Assembly: GCA_965216035.1 (NCBI GenBank)
Contig: CBDCFM010000020.1
Location: forward strand, 434,001-498,000
Length of the DNA stretch: 64,000 bases
Origin: G963664115 sp965216035
GTDB taxonomy: Bacteria > Acidobacteriota > Terriglobia > 20CM-2-55-15
Direction of reading: 5' to 3'
Below, in pieces: positions 17,527 through 26,475 of this stretch. The notes under the pieces are model-generated. The model saw only the letters and a list, made by a program, of their open reading frames with translations, was not told the origin of the DNA and made no database searches. Each line of letters opens with the position of its first letter. The stretch's first letter is position 1. Both the position numbers and the translations under genes were made by a program.

Positions 17527-18638
17527 TGCTTCATTTTGACAAACGATTGATCATATTGGCTGCGGGATTGCTCCTGACCGCATGCGGGACGACGGTTGAG
17601 ATGGATCAGGCCGACAGTGTACGTCAGGAACCTGCGATTTCACCCGCAACGGCCCGGCCCGTCACCCCGCATCCGGATGAAATCCACATTCAGAATCCGA
17701 GACAACTGACGTTTGGTGGAGAGAACGCGGAGGCATACTTTTCTTCGAACGGCCAGGACATTATCTTTCAATCCACACGCGACGAGGGCCGGTGTGACCA
17801 GCAATACACGATGAAGACGGACGGGTCCGATCTGAGGCGGGTCAGCACGGGTGAAGGACGCACCACCTGCGGCTACTACACGCCGGATGGCTCGACGATT
17901 ATCTACGCTTCGACTCATCTGGGAGATCCGGATTGTCCCCCTGTTCCCGACCGATCGCTGGGATACGTGTGGCCACTGTACCGCTCGTTCGACATCTTTG
18001 CGGCAAACTCAGATGGAACAGACCTCCGCCAGCTCACCGATGCCGACGGATACGATGCCGAGGGAACGGTATCACCGGATGGCGAGACAATCGTTTTCAC
18101 CTCGACGCGAGACGGTGATCTGGAAATCTACACGATGGGTCTCGATGGCAGCGAACAGACCCGACTGACCCATGAGCTCGGCTATGACGGGGGTGCGTTC
18201 TTCTCGCCCGACAGTCAGTGGATCGTCTATCGTGCCGGGCATCCGACCGATCCCGGAAACGTCGCTCAATATGAAGATTTGATCGCACAGGACCTGGTCC
18301 GGCCAGACAATCTCGAAGTCTGGATCATGCGGGCCGACGGGAGCGAGAAACGTCAGATCACGTCCTATGGGGGCGCCAATTGGGCACCATATTTTCATCC
18401 GAGCGGTGAAAAGATCATCTTCGCGTCCGATATGGACAACCAGAACCCGCGTGTTCCCAACTTTGAGCTCTATATGATCAACATCGACGGCACGGGCCTG
18501 GAACGGCTGACGTTCGATGACTCATTCGACGGATTCCCCATATTTAGCGCGGATGGGACACAGTTGCTCTGGGCTTCGAATCGTTTCGCCGAAGACGAGG
18601 GCAACACGAACGTTTTCATAGCCGACTGGGTCGAATAG
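17526..18638 (+). CDS. TolB-like beta-propeller lipoprotein
   Basis: 370 residues beginning at GTG 17526, which overlaps the peptidase stop. The signal sequence ends in a lipobox, LLTACG, so the protein should be lipidated. After a Pro/Thr-rich linker come several TolB/WD40-like PD40 repeats, for example YFSSNGQDIIFQSTRD, SPDGETIVFTSTRDGD, SPDSQWIVYRA and HPSGEKIIFASD. Such propellers bind peptides or protein partners; coupling with the M28 peptidase suggests a shared task in protein turnover. It lacks the N-terminal domain of true Pal-system TolB. Confidence 0.85.
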   Translation: MLHFDKRLIILAAGLLLTACGTTVEMDQADSVRQEPAISPATARPVTPHPDEIHIQNPRQLTFGGENAEAYFSSNGQDIIFQSTRDEGRCDQQYTMKTDGSDLRRVSTGEGRTTCGYYTPDGSTIIYASTHLGDPDCPPVPDRSLGYVWPLYRSFDIFAANSDGTDLRQLTDADGYDAEGTVSPDGETIVFTSTRDGDLEIYTMGLDGSEQTRLTHELGYDGGAFFSPDSQWIVYRAGHPTDPGNVAQYEDLIAQDLVRPDNLEVWIMRADGSEKRQITSYGGANWAPYFHPSGEKIIFASDMDNQNPRVPNFELYMINIDGTGLERLTFDDSFDGFPIFSADGTQLLWASNRFAEDEGNTNVFIADWVE

Positions 18639-18647
18639 GAGAACAAA

Positions 18648-18866
18648 ATGCCACTATTTGAATATGTTTGCGAAGAGTGCGGCACCCAATTTGAAAAAAT
18701 CGTACCTACACACACTTCGTCCGTTGAATGTGTCAGCTGCAAGAGCGTTGAGGTCGAACGGCAGCTCTCCGTCTTTGCCGTGGCCAGCAGTGGAACCGAA
18801 AGTAGCGCCGAGGAATTCTGCGGACCCTGCGGCATGCCGGGACCGGGCTGCGGAAGCGTCAATTGA
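18648..18866 (+). CDS. FmdB-family zinc-ribbon protein
   Basis: 72 residues. The N-terminus MPLFEYVCEECGTQFEK, with the second pair CVSCK, is the FmdB/CxxC_CXXC_SSSS regulatory zinc ribbon. A glycine- and cysteine-rich tail (FCGPCGMPGPGCG) follows, as in other members. It starts nine bases after the propeller lipoprotein stop with AGGAGAA as ribosome-binding site, so it is the third gene of that operon. Function of the family is poorly defined. Confidence 0.85.
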   Translation: MPLFEYVCEECGTQFEKIVPTHTSSVECVSCKSVEVERQLSVFAVASSGTESSAEEFCGPCGMPGPGCGSVN

Positions 18867-19263
18867 CGGGGCCAGTTAAAAGGTGCGAGTTGAGAATTTT
18901 TCGTGAGAAGGGAGTCTTGAAAGTTTCCTGACGCCGCCTGCAGCACCTCTGCCACTCGGGACGATCGGTCGGCCTGCCTTTTCCGACTTCTCTACAGAGT
19001 TTCACTGCCATCTGGATAGTCACCTGGATTGCTCGGATGCCCTTGTCCTACCCGGAAAGAGCGCCGGACTGCCGGCTGAAGACCGAGGCTGGAACGCGGC
19101 CAAACGTAATTTGGTACCAGGGGACGCAGCCTTTGGACAGTCTGGATTGATCAGACCCATGAATTTGAGGAGTTGAGAATCGCGAGTGAGGCAAACGAAG
19201 ACGGATCGAATTTTCTTGCTCATTCAGCATGAACGTCGCAGGCTGTCGAGAGGAGTCTACGCC
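18867..19263 (+). other. Intergenic region, no gene seen
   Basis: About 400 bp between the FmdB-like gene and a secreted-protein gene. I see no conserved ORF, RNA gene or clear hairpin; the last bases hold GAGAGGAG, a ribosome-binding site for the next gene. Confidence 0.45.
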
Positions 19264-19848
19264 ATGACGATGAAACCCGTTGCCCGGTGCCTGTTTCTTG
19301 CAAGCGCTCTTCTGATCATTACATCCACGACGAATGGCCAGACGCCAACAAGTGGGGGACGAAGAACCGAACTCGAATACCTGGACAGAGGTTTCGATCT
19401 GCCGGGAATCACCGCGCAGGAAGAAGCCCCTGGGTTTTGGGACACACCCGAAGGAAAGGCCAGGTACGAACAGCTTCAAATGGAACAATTCGAGGAGAAC
19501 AGAGAGAAGTTGTTCGAGCTGGGGAAGGAAGATTGGGCCAGGCAATATGATTCGATGTCAGACCGACGGTCTCGCCGAGACTTCGAGAATCAGACGGAAG
19601 ATCTGGAGAGGGTCACCGACGACATGATCAAATTCTTCGAGTGGAGATTTGACGCGGAACGGATCGAAGTTGAAGCGCCTTCCGAGGAAAGCGTTAGAGA
19701 CCGGGTGGTGCGGATCACTCCGATGGTGGTACAGATACTGGAAACAATCTCGACGCTGACAGGCGGCGGCATTCAAATTGATACGTTCGTTGAAATGCGA
19801 GAAAACCTGGCCCAGATCCACGCACTCAGTCGGATCTTACGGAACTGA
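19264..19848 (+). CDS. Exported protein of unknown function
   Basis: 194 residues from ATG 19264 (a second ATG lies two codons later). A signal peptide (VARCLFLASALLIITSTTNG) precedes a charged, mostly helical mature domain rich in Glu and Arg, with no cysteine. The pattern EYLDRGFDLPG..EEAPGFWDTPEGKARY might be an extended region before a coiled coil. No family recognised. An AGAGGAG ribosome-binding site supports this start. Confidence 0.6.
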   Translation: MTMKPVARCLFLASALLIITSTTNGQTPTSGGRRTELEYLDRGFDLPGITAQEEAPGFWDTPEGKARYEQLQMEQFEENREKLFELGKEDWARQYDSMSDRRSRRDFENQTEDLERVTDDMIKFFEWRFDAERIEVEAPSEESVRDRVVRITPMVVQILETISTLTGGGIQIDTFVEMRENLAQIHALSRILRN

Positions 19849-20049
19849 ATCACACACCTCTTGAGCCCATGGCTTCCCGGCAAATCGGATGAAAGTCACG
19901 CGATCCGGCTACCACGGCACCCCAAATGGTCAGCCATCCAGACGGGCGCCACTACAGAATCGGCCTCAGCCCGAAGCCCCGACCGACGCGGCATGATTTG
20001 CCCGACCGGCCCCGATACCGCCTGCCTATGGAAGCGACGCTGGCCAGCC

Positions 20050-20481
20050 TCAGTTCGGGCGGGTAACGCCCCTTTCGCCAGCCTGCCCGGGAGCTGCACG
20101 AACTATTGTGCCATCAGGGAGCACAACCTGCTCCGGGTTCAGCGCGTAAATTTCTTCCGCGATTGCCCTCGGTCCAGCGACGGTCAACTCCATGCCTGCG
20201 GCGAAGGTCGCAAGCGTGATCCCAAGCCTCTTCATGTTGAGCACGTTCGTGAATTGCATCAGCCATTCGACCGTCTGACCATCCCCATCCGTGACCTCGA
20301 GCCTCAAGATCGGATGTGGATTCGTGAACGACCACTGGGTGACGACGCCATGAATCTCCACGATTCGATCTCGATCGAAAAACACCGCGGCAGAATGATG
20401 GGCAGCGGCGTGATCGAGGGGCAGCATCAGTCCAACGGCCACAAGAACACCTGCCAGGAACGTCGTTGTACTCGATCTCAT
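20050..20481 (-). CDS. DUF6152-family exported protein (copy 1)
   Basis: 143 residues: signal peptide (FLAGVLVAVGLMLPLDHAAA) ending in AHHSAAVFFDRD, then a small beta domain with VVTQWSFTNPHP and GDGQTVEWLMQFTN. The AHHS..D...G.V..W...NPH pattern is that of the DUF6152 family, which probably forms a small periplasmic beta-barrel. Start ATG 20481 was preferred over an upstream in-frame start because it opens the signal peptide. It lies 28 bp downstream of the 20510-21223 gene on the same strand, and a paralogue is at 21728-22120. Confidence 0.78.
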   Translation of the reverse strand: MRSSTTTFLAGVLVAVGLMLPLDHAAAHHSAAVFFDRDRIVEIHGVVTQWSFTNPHPILRLEVTDGDGQTVEWLMQFTNVLNMKRLGITLATFAAGMELTVAGPRAIAEEIYALNPEQVVLPDGTIVRAAPGQAGERGVTRPN

Positions 20482-20509
20482 TGTTACCCTCCTCTGCACG
20501 CACGGGCGG

Positions 20510-21223
20510 CTACGGCACGCCGTAAACAGGGGCCAGGAAGGGCAGCACAGTGTGCGAGTTCTCGATGTCGCACGCAAATTCCAGCCATTCCTCGTCTGTT
20601 CGATCCCAAGCGTAACGGTATCGATACGGCTCCAGAATCATCAGCGGATCCTCGGTGACAACCTCCACGCGAAGGCGGCCCCCGTCGAGCCAGTATCGCT
20701 CACTCACTTTCTTTCGCTGCGAGGATGCAATCGTGGGCGACCCGTCGCTGAATCCATGGGGGTCGTAGGTGAACTTGCTCGTCTCGACGACGAGTTGGTC
20801 GCCCTCGTACCGGCCAACCGAGTATCCCTGAAGAAAGTACTCGCCCACGCTGGGCGCCGGATGGGGGTGACCCTCCATCCAGACTGTACGCACAACGTCG
20901 TCCTTCTCGAACATCAACAGCACCCGGTCAGCCTGCTGTTGGATCTGAAAGTTGTAGGAGTCGGTCAGGATGCGGGGCATCGTCGCTGCCACACAGTCGT
21001 ACTTGGGGTACGCGCGCTCATCCAGCACGCCCCTCAACGCCTCCGCCCTCGCATTCAACTGCAAGGGATCCAGCACTTCAGTCCTTTCTGCACGCTTCCA
21101 GATCCCCGACAGATTGGGCACCGCAGAGGAGACACTCGGAACCTGAGCGTTGGCTGGCATGGTCCCGATCCCCACGAACAGGAACACAACAACGGCAGCC
21201 GTCTTGAACAGACGTCGCTTCAT
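20510..21223 (-). CDS. Exported protein of unknown function next to DUF6152
   Basis: 237 residues from ATG 21223. Signal peptide (TAAVVVFLFVGIGTMPANA) and a mature part starting PNLSGIWKR, with MPRILTDSYNFQIQQQADRVLLMFE, PSVGEYFLQGYSVGRYEGDQLVVETS and DGGRLRVEV. The NLSGIW opening and GRYEGDQLVVET segment recur in many exported proteins found beside DUF6152 genes. No catalytic site is visible. It probably forms an operon with the DUF6152 gene that follows. Confidence 0.75.
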   Translation of the reverse strand: MKRRLFKTAAVVVFLFVGIGTMPANAQVPSVSSAVPNLSGIWKRAERTEVLDPLQLNARAEALRGVLDERAYPKYDCVAATMPRILTDSYNFQIQQQADRVLLMFEKDDVVRTVWMEGHPHPAPSVGEYFLQGYSVGRYEGDQLVVETSKFTYDPHGFSDGSPTIASSQRKKVSERYWLDGGRLRVEVVTEDPLMILEPYRYRYAWDRTDEEWLEFACDIENSHTVLPFLAPVYGVP

Positions 21224-21727
21224 GGTATTCGTGTCTGCTGACCTCATCGATTTTCTCCCTCTTCCACAGGAACTCTTAAGTACTTTGCAAGACCATACTC
21301 GAAGGAGAGACTCAGAAGCAATTGGAGTCTCACGTTCTCAAAAACGGATTTGAAGGGAGCGACCGGGTTTTAGCCGATATTCTGGGGCCCTATGGAGTGA
21401 ATTATGTTTGGACTTTGGAATGAATAACTTGCGAGTGGACGCAACGCCGTGAGGAGAGGCAGTTAAGAGGCCATTTCGCTTGTAAGGACAGCAGCGAGGG
21501 TCAGCGGCAGGTGGTAGAAAACTGTGGGCCAAGCCCTGGAACGGGCGTCATCAAGAATTCGGTGTTGAGAGCCGGCCTTACCTTGCTCATGCCGCTAGAT
21601 TCGGGGTTCGCACCGCGTGACCTACCCGGAGTCGTGTCGCAGACCTGAAATAACGCCGGACTAGTAACGACAAGCCTGCGACGGGCCGATCCCAACTGGA
21701 TCGCAATGAACGTATCGGGAGCGCGAC
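21224..21727 (-). other. Intergenic region, no gene seen
   Basis: About 500 bp upstream of the exported-protein/DUF6152 pair. Open frames here are short and show no family resemblance. No tRNA-like cloverleaf, terminator or convincing promoter was found by eye. Confidence 0.45.
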
Positions 21728-22120
21728 TTAGTCCCACTCTAGCGCAACACCGTGACCTCGCTCCGGATCACCATGCAACGGTGTCACAAACCCAAGGAGA
21801 CAGCCCTTGGAGCCGTCAACCAGAAGATGGCATCGCACTCCAATGGTATCGCCCGGCCTGACGTCGTCGCGCCCGACTCCGTTCTGTTCAATTCCCGCGG
21901 GACCGGTCGCTTCCAGTGTCCACACCGCGGACTCGCCGGCCTCATCTTCGATTTCGACGAAGAGAAAGGAGTGCGGGTTGAGCAGTTGTATTCCCCTGAG
22001 CGTGCCCTCAAACTCCACCCACTCCGTCAGGTCATAGTTGCCGTGGGAGTGGTGCGCCCAAACCGGTAGGGCCAGAAGACCGGTACAAATGGCTGCAAGG
22101 CTCAAGTATCTAAACTGCAT
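21728..22120 (-). CDS. DUF6152-family exported protein (copy 2)
   Basis: 130 residues. A short signal peptide (YLSLAAICTGLLALPVWA) ends in AHHSHGNYD, followed by EWVEFEGTLRGIQLLNPHSFLFVEIED and WTLEATGP, the DUF6152 pattern. It is clearly related to the protein at 20050-20481 (shared AHHS, NPH and a Trp-x-Leu/Met segment), so the two are diverged paralogues. An exported small beta domain is expected; no biochemical role is established. Confidence 0.8.
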   Translation of the reverse strand: MQFRYLSLAAICTGLLALPVWAHHSHGNYDLTEWVEFEGTLRGIQLLNPHSFLFVEIEDEAGESAVWTLEATGPAGIEQNGVGRDDVRPGDTIGVRCHLLVDGSKGCLLGFVTPLHGDPERGHGVALEWD

Positions 22121-22186
22121 GTTTTACCTCCTGATAGCAGAAGAAGCGTTTTCGGCGCGATCGCTCCTGGCGCGCCCGGCGGATGG

Positions 22187-22843
22187 TCAACGGCTACGAT
22201 CCGGACTTGTCAGTCCGTTGGCATAATTAGTTCGATAGCGAATCCGTTGCCCATTCTCGTCGAGGAATTCCATGCTTTTGTAGAAGAGGATCGGCGGTGG
22301 AGCGTCGCCGGGCACGGTCGCCTCCAGGATGAAAAGGCGGTCTTTGTGCATGTAGCTCGCGGCGATGGTCCGGGACCCATCGTCGTTGCTGACGTACATC
22401 TCCTGTCCTTCAACCAGGTCCGTCCTGGAGAACGAGAGATACGTAACCTCGCCGCCCCTTTGCATGACATTCCAGATTGCATAGATGACTGCTCCCCGCA
22501 TGGCATGCATGTAGTGGTTCTGGCATGAATCCCCATCAAGCCCAGCCTCAAGGCAGCCTGCGACCCGCGCCGCCTCTAGTTCTTCGAGCCCCGTGTAATC
22601 GACTACGGTGACAGCATAGCGGTTCGGGCCAACCTCATAGCTGTAGACACGTCCCGGCAAGGTGTCCTGATAACTCGTGATGAAGGTGATGTCTTCCACC
22701 GTAGGTTCACCCGGGAAAGTCACACCGAAGGAATCTATCCGACTGTCATACTCCCTCCATTCCAGCTCGTACCATTGCTGCGCGAAGGAGGGCGCCGAAA
22801 TAAACAGAATTAATGTCGTCACGAGGAATGGAATCAGCCTCAT
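22187..22843 (-). CDS. Exported protein of unknown function
   Basis: 218 residues from ATG 22843, preceded by GGAGGATTAATT. A signal peptide (RLIPFLVTTLILFISAPSFA) is followed by WYELEWREYDSRIDSFGVTFPGEP, a segment resembling exported proteins with a 'F-x-V-x-FPGEP' start, then a beta-rich domain with two cysteines (GCLEAGLDGDSCQ) that may form a disulfide. The family is unnamed to me. It lies upstream of the second DUF6152 gene on the same strand (66 bp) and may be co-transcribed with it. Confidence 0.7.
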   Translation of the reverse strand: MRLIPFLVTTLILFISAPSFAQQWYELEWREYDSRIDSFGVTFPGEPTVEDITFITSYQDTLPGRVYSYEVGPNRYAVTVVDYTGLEELEAARVAGCLEAGLDGDSCQNHYMHAMRGAVIYAIWNVMQRGGEVTYLSFSRTDLVEGQEMYVSNDDGSRTIAASYMHKDRLFILEATVPGDAPPPILFYKSMEFLDENGQRIRYRTNYANGLTSPDRSR

Positions 22844-22951
22844 AATTAATCCTCCAAAACTCCCTGAATGTTTGGCTGTTCGGAATGCAAACATGCTATC
22901 TCAGCGTGCCCGTTATGGTCCAGGTTTCTTGGCTGAGTAACGCCGAAGTAA

Positions 22952-23261
22952 TCACCTGGCAGTGGATGTAATGGGCGTGCGGAACGTTGTTTGCAATCCA
23001 AGTACGCTCCACGCGACGATGTAAGGGAGAACCGGGCCATTGGGCACGTAGCCAATCAAGATGTCCTCAAAGACCATGACGGGAACAAGCAACGAGGCCG
23101 CGATAAGTAGTCCACAAGAGGCTGATAACCCAATCTGAGCCCTTAGCAATGCCGTTCCATACCAAATAAAACCATAGGACCAAAATGAGGAACACGAGGC
23201 TCTCGACACCGAACCCGAAGCGCCAAAGAGAATCCGAGAACACGCCGAGCCCATATGACAT
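22952..23261 (-). pseudogene. Possible frameshifted small membrane protein
   Basis: From ATG 23261 the minus strand encodes a membrane-like stretch (SLVFLILVLWFYLVWNGIAKG) that ends in a stop after 64 codons. An overlapping frame continues with another hydrophobic stretch (LLIAASLLVPVMVFEDILI, then IVAWSVLGL) to a stop at 22952. Joining the two by a one-base shift near 23120-23150 would give one protein of about 100 residues with three or four helices. No homologue is recognised. The rest of 22844-23697 shows nothing else, so this may also be chance. Confidence 0.35.
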
Positions 23262-23627
23262 GAATTTCCAATCGCCCCAATACTCAGTGAAATGATAAGA
23301 AGCTTATAGCTGATAGAAATCGACTTCGGAATAGCACTTATCTCAGACTTGACTCGGCTGTGAAATTCTTAGAGACCAACAATCATCGATAGGTAGATAA
23401 GAAAAAAATATCGACCGGCTCGAAACTACACACTGTCAGAACTTAGATCTATGCCTTGCTGCAAAAGAAAATGCCCAACGGACTCAACAATGAAAGGTGT
23501 TCTCTGCCAAGACGCGTCAAGGCTTGGATTCGGAAAATGCCAGGTTGTGGCCATCAGGAGTGTGAGGACTATCCATATCATTAGGCCGACGAGAATGAAC
23601 AGGCCACCCCAGCGGCTCTGAGCTGGT

Positions 23628-23657
23628 TTGACTTTGCCTGCGTTGCAACGCGATAAT
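23628..23657 (+). promoter_or_regulatory. Probable promoter of rpsU
   Basis: TTGACT (23628-23633) and GATAAT (23652-23657), each 5 of 6 to consensus, are spaced 18 bp apart and lie about 40 bp before the rpsU start. Confidence 0.5.
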
Positions 23658-23697
23658 TCTAGGTTATGAATTTAAATAGATTGGGGGTGTATAGTAC

Positions 23698-23904
23698 GTG
23701 GCTGAAGTGAGACTGAACGAGGGGGAGTCGATAGAAAATGCCCTCCGCCGCTTCAAGCGACAGGTCCAGGGTGAGGACATCATCAAGCAGGTAAAGAAAC
23801 ATTCCTACTACCTGAAGCCGGGCGAAAAGAAAAGAATGAAACAGGCTCTGGCGCGAAAGCGAAGCCGGAAGAAGGTGCGACGGCGCCCTGAACGCGATAC
23901 ATAG
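23698..23904 (+). CDS. rpsU: Ribosomal protein bS21
   Basis: 68 residues starting at GTG 23698. The sequence E-x-IENALRRFKRQ..GEDIIKQVKKHSYYLKPGEKKR and a very basic tail (ARKRSRKKVRRR) identify small-subunit protein S21, which helps the 30S subunit pair with the mRNA Shine-Dalgarno sequence. It is a single-gene transcription unit with a promoter-like pair upstream and a strong terminator after it. dnaG and rpoD, common neighbours in other phyla, are absent. Confidence 0.95.
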   Translation: MAEVRLNEGESIENALRRFKRQVQGEDIIKQVKKHSYYLKPGEKKRMKQALARKRSRKKVRRRPERDT

Positions 23905-23920
23905 AGACTTTGTCGACGGA

Positions 23921-23953
23921 AAGGCCCTCGGAATGCTTGAGGGCCTTTTCTTA
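23921..23953 (+). terminator. Intrinsic terminator of rpsU
   Basis: AAGGCCCTC (23921-23929) pairs with GAGGGCCTT (23939-23947) as a perfect 9-bp stem with a 9-nt loop, followed by a T-rich tract. Confidence 0.88.
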
Positions 23954-23968
23954 TTTCATCTGCGATCG

Positions 23969-24994
23969 CTAACTGAGAGCGGTGATAGCGCTAATGTCGA
24001 TTACGTCCTCCACGCTACATCCCATCCCCAACACATTGGCCGGCCCAGATAACCCCCGTAGAAACGGGCCCACGACCCGGGCTCCCTCGAACCCGCTCTC
24101 AAGTTGGAATCGGGGATTCCCCGGCTGGCGATCCGCTAAGACATATGTGTTCGAGGATCCATTAGAACCGAGCCGGCTGTGCAACTTACGATCCACGGCC
24201 AGATCGGAATCTCGCGCCCGGAGCGTGTCGATCGCTTGATGCACGCGGCCCTCAAGCAGATCAACGGCACTCTCGAACCTATTGCGTCGGCTCAGCGAAG
24301 CCACGACCGACGGCGCGATGAATCCCACCGTCGACTCACGTTGGAACAACTCCCGACCGCATCGACATGCTTCGAGCGCAATTTCCGCCAGTTCGAACGG
24401 CCGGGGTGTGGCCATAGCCATCCCATCAGCGATCAAGAGGGCATCTCGGCCCCCCCACTCTGGAAGCGCAAGCAGAAAACAGCGGCACCCCACCCCCTGT
24501 CCGATGCCTAACCCAGCCACTGCTTCCAGCCCCGTGTGGCCCTCTATTGAAACCGGTCCGGCGACCAGCCCGTCCGCATCTCCTGCACGGACCATTGCGG
24601 CCGCATACTCGGTTGGATCTTTGAGCTTCTCCCGTAACTCGCGTTTCAGGAAACCCTGCGCGCGCAAGTCTTCCAACAGGATGTCGGCATATGCATGCGC
24701 TCTACCGGAATCGGGGTCAACAACTTCAATGCCGACGCCGAAGAGTCCCCGCCCACGAAGTTCGGTGTCAATCTCCGCTGCGTCGCCAAGGAGAATGGGA
24801 CGGGCGATCCCCTGTCGAGATATCGTGCCAATCGCCTCAAGCACCCGTTTGTCTTGAGGGTTCGGATAGACAATCCGCCTGGAGACGGACGCGGCCCGCT
24901 GGCGAATCTCGTCGATCGCTGGATACGTGTCAGAAATTAGGAGCTCCACCCGGGTTGCGCGCGCCGGGAACGCATGCGAAATTCTGCGATTCAA
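23969..24994 (-). CDS. Phosphotransacetylase-like protein with altered active site
   Basis: 341 residues of the phosphate acetyl/butyryltransferase fold (VLEAIGTISRQGIARPILLGD, ADGLVAGPVSIEGHTG, VGPFLRGLSGPAN, CSVEDVIDISAITAL). In characterised Pta enzymes the C-terminal motif reads NDLSRGCSVEDI, with the active-site Ser and Arg. Here the same place reads NVLGMGCSVEDV: Asp, Ser and Arg are replaced by Val, Gly and Met, while the later Asp of SVED is kept. The protein may bind acyl-CoA or acyl-phosphate without normal catalysis. An acetate kinase gene is not adjacent. It converges with rpsU. Confidence 0.78.
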   Translation of the reverse strand: MNRRISHAFPARATRVELLISDTYPAIDEIRQRAASVSRRIVYPNPQDKRVLEAIGTISRQGIARPILLGDAAEIDTELRGRGLFGVGIEVVDPDSGRAHAYADILLEDLRAQGFLKRELREKLKDPTEYAAAMVRAGDADGLVAGPVSIEGHTGLEAVAGLGIGQGVGCRCFLLALPEWGGRDALLIADGMAMATPRPFELAEIALEACRCGRELFQRESTVGFIAPSVVASLSRRNRFESAVDLLEGRVHQAIDTLRARDSDLAVDRKLHSRLGSNGSSNTYVLADRQPGNPRFQLESGFEGARVVGPFLRGLSGPANVLGMGCSVEDVIDISAITALS

Positions 24995-25068
24995 ACGGCA
25001 ATTCGAAGACCACGGCGACCTTGAAGAGATACGGACTTAGATTTCCTTCCCGCATGGATCGAAACTGC

Positions 25069-26475
25069 TTACGCCGGAGATTTCTTCCTCCTACCCTTGA
25101 TTCCGTGCCGTTTGATCTTCTGGTTGAGTGTTGAAAGTGGCACATGGAAGCTCGCAGCGGCCTCGGTCTGACTCCAGCCGGTCTGCTCCAGTCGATCAAG
25201 GATCGTTCGCTTCTCGAAGGCATCAACGATTTCATGCAGCGCGCTGTCTTTATCCAGGTTCAGGGAGCCGACCGTGGCGAATCGCGATGGCGGCCGGATA
25301 ACAGACTGGGGCAACAGTGCCTGGTCGATGACGTCCGAATGGGCCAGCACGACAGCCCGCTCGACGACGTTTTCCAGCTCCCGAACGTTCCCTGGCCAGG
25401 AATGGTCCATCAGCACCCTCAATGCTTGGGCACTGAAGCGATACGTTGGCTTGTCGTTCTCCTCGCAGTACTTCCGGAGAAAGAAATCGATCAGCGGCGG
25501 TATGTCCTCACGTCGCTCGCGCAGCGGTGGCACCTCGAGCACGATAACGTTCAACCGATAGAAAAGATCTTCTCTGAATTCTCCTGCATCGACTAATGAC
25601 CGGAGATCGGCGTTGGTCGCTGCAATGATTCGGACGTCCACCTTGATCGTCTCCGTGCCTCCCAGGCGCATGAATTCTCGCTCCTGAATCACACGGAGCA
25701 ACTTGGCCTGAATTTCGGGGCCTATTGTGCCCACCTCGTCCAGGAAAATTGTGCCCTGATCGGCCATCTCGAACAGCCCCTTCTTCGCAGCCACTGCAGT
25801 CGTGAAAGCACCCTTTACGTGCCCGAACAGGGTGCTCTCGAGCAGGTCCACGGACATACTCCCGCTGTTGACAGGAATGAACGGCTTCTCCGAGCGCGGG
25901 CTCTTGAGGTGGATCGCCTTGGCAACCAACTCCTTGCCCGTCCCGCTCTCCCCTTGGATCAACGCGGTGCTCCGGCTGGCTGCCACCTGGGTCACAAGAT
26001 CCAGAAGTTCGAGCATACGCTCGCTTTTCCCAATAATATTGCTGTAACCGAACCGTTCTTTGAGAGCCCGCCGGAGCTGCAGGTTTTCGCTATGAAGCTT
26101 GCGCTGTTTGACGGCGTTGTTGACGCTCACAATCAACTTATCGTTGTCCCACGGCTTGGTTACGTAGTCGTAGGCTCCTGAGCGGATTGCCTCCACGGCA
26201 GTTTCCACGACAGCCATTGCCGTGATGATGATGATCGGGAGACTTGGATCGATGTTCTTGAGTTCCTTCTGGATGTCCAGACCCGAACGGCCAGGCAACA
26301 TAAGATCCAAAAGTACCAGATCGTAGGACTCTGCCTCGATTTGCTTGAGGCAGGCATTACCGTCGGCAACTGCATCGACCACCAGCCCCTCAGAGCTCAT
26401 CAGGAGTTCGATGCTGTCACGAATTTCCTCCTCGTCGTCCACTACGAGGATACGGGCCTTGCCGGGCTTAGACAT
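25069..26475 (-). CDS. Sigma-54-dependent response regulator (NtrC family)
   Basis: 468 residues. Receiver domain (1-120) with Asp13/14, phosphorylation site Asp57 (LLDLMLPG) and Lys107. AAA+ domain with Walker A GESGTGKE (175-182), Walker B FLDEV (about 244-248) and the sigma-54 contact loop, which reads GAFTTA (222-227) instead of GAFTGA. A C-terminal Fis-type helix-turn-helix (WSQTEAAASFHVPLSTLNQKIKRHGI) binds DNA. The start overlaps the 3' end of the upstream kinase gene by eight bases, so the two are a translationally coupled pair. Confidence 0.93.
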   Translation of the reverse strand: MSKPGKARILVVDDEEEIRDSIELLMSSEGLVVDAVADGNACLKQIEAESYDLVLLDLMLPGRSGLDIQKELKNIDPSLPIIIITAMAVVETAVEAIRSGAYDYVTKPWDNDKLIVSVNNAVKQRKLHSENLQLRRALKERFGYSNIIGKSERMLELLDLVTQVAASRSTALIQGESGTGKELVAKAIHLKSPRSEKPFIPVNSGSMSVDLLESTLFGHVKGAFTTAVAAKKGLFEMADQGTIFLDEVGTIGPEIQAKLLRVIQEREFMRLGGTETIKVDVRIIAATNADLRSLVDAGEFREDLFYRLNVIVLEVPPLRERREDIPPLIDFFLRKYCEENDKPTYRFSAQALRVLMDHSWPGNVRELENVVERAVVLAHSDVIDQALLPQSVIRPPSRFATVGSLNLDKDSALHEIVDAFEKRTILDRLEQTGWSQTEAAASFHVPLSTLNQKIKRHGIKGRRKKSPA

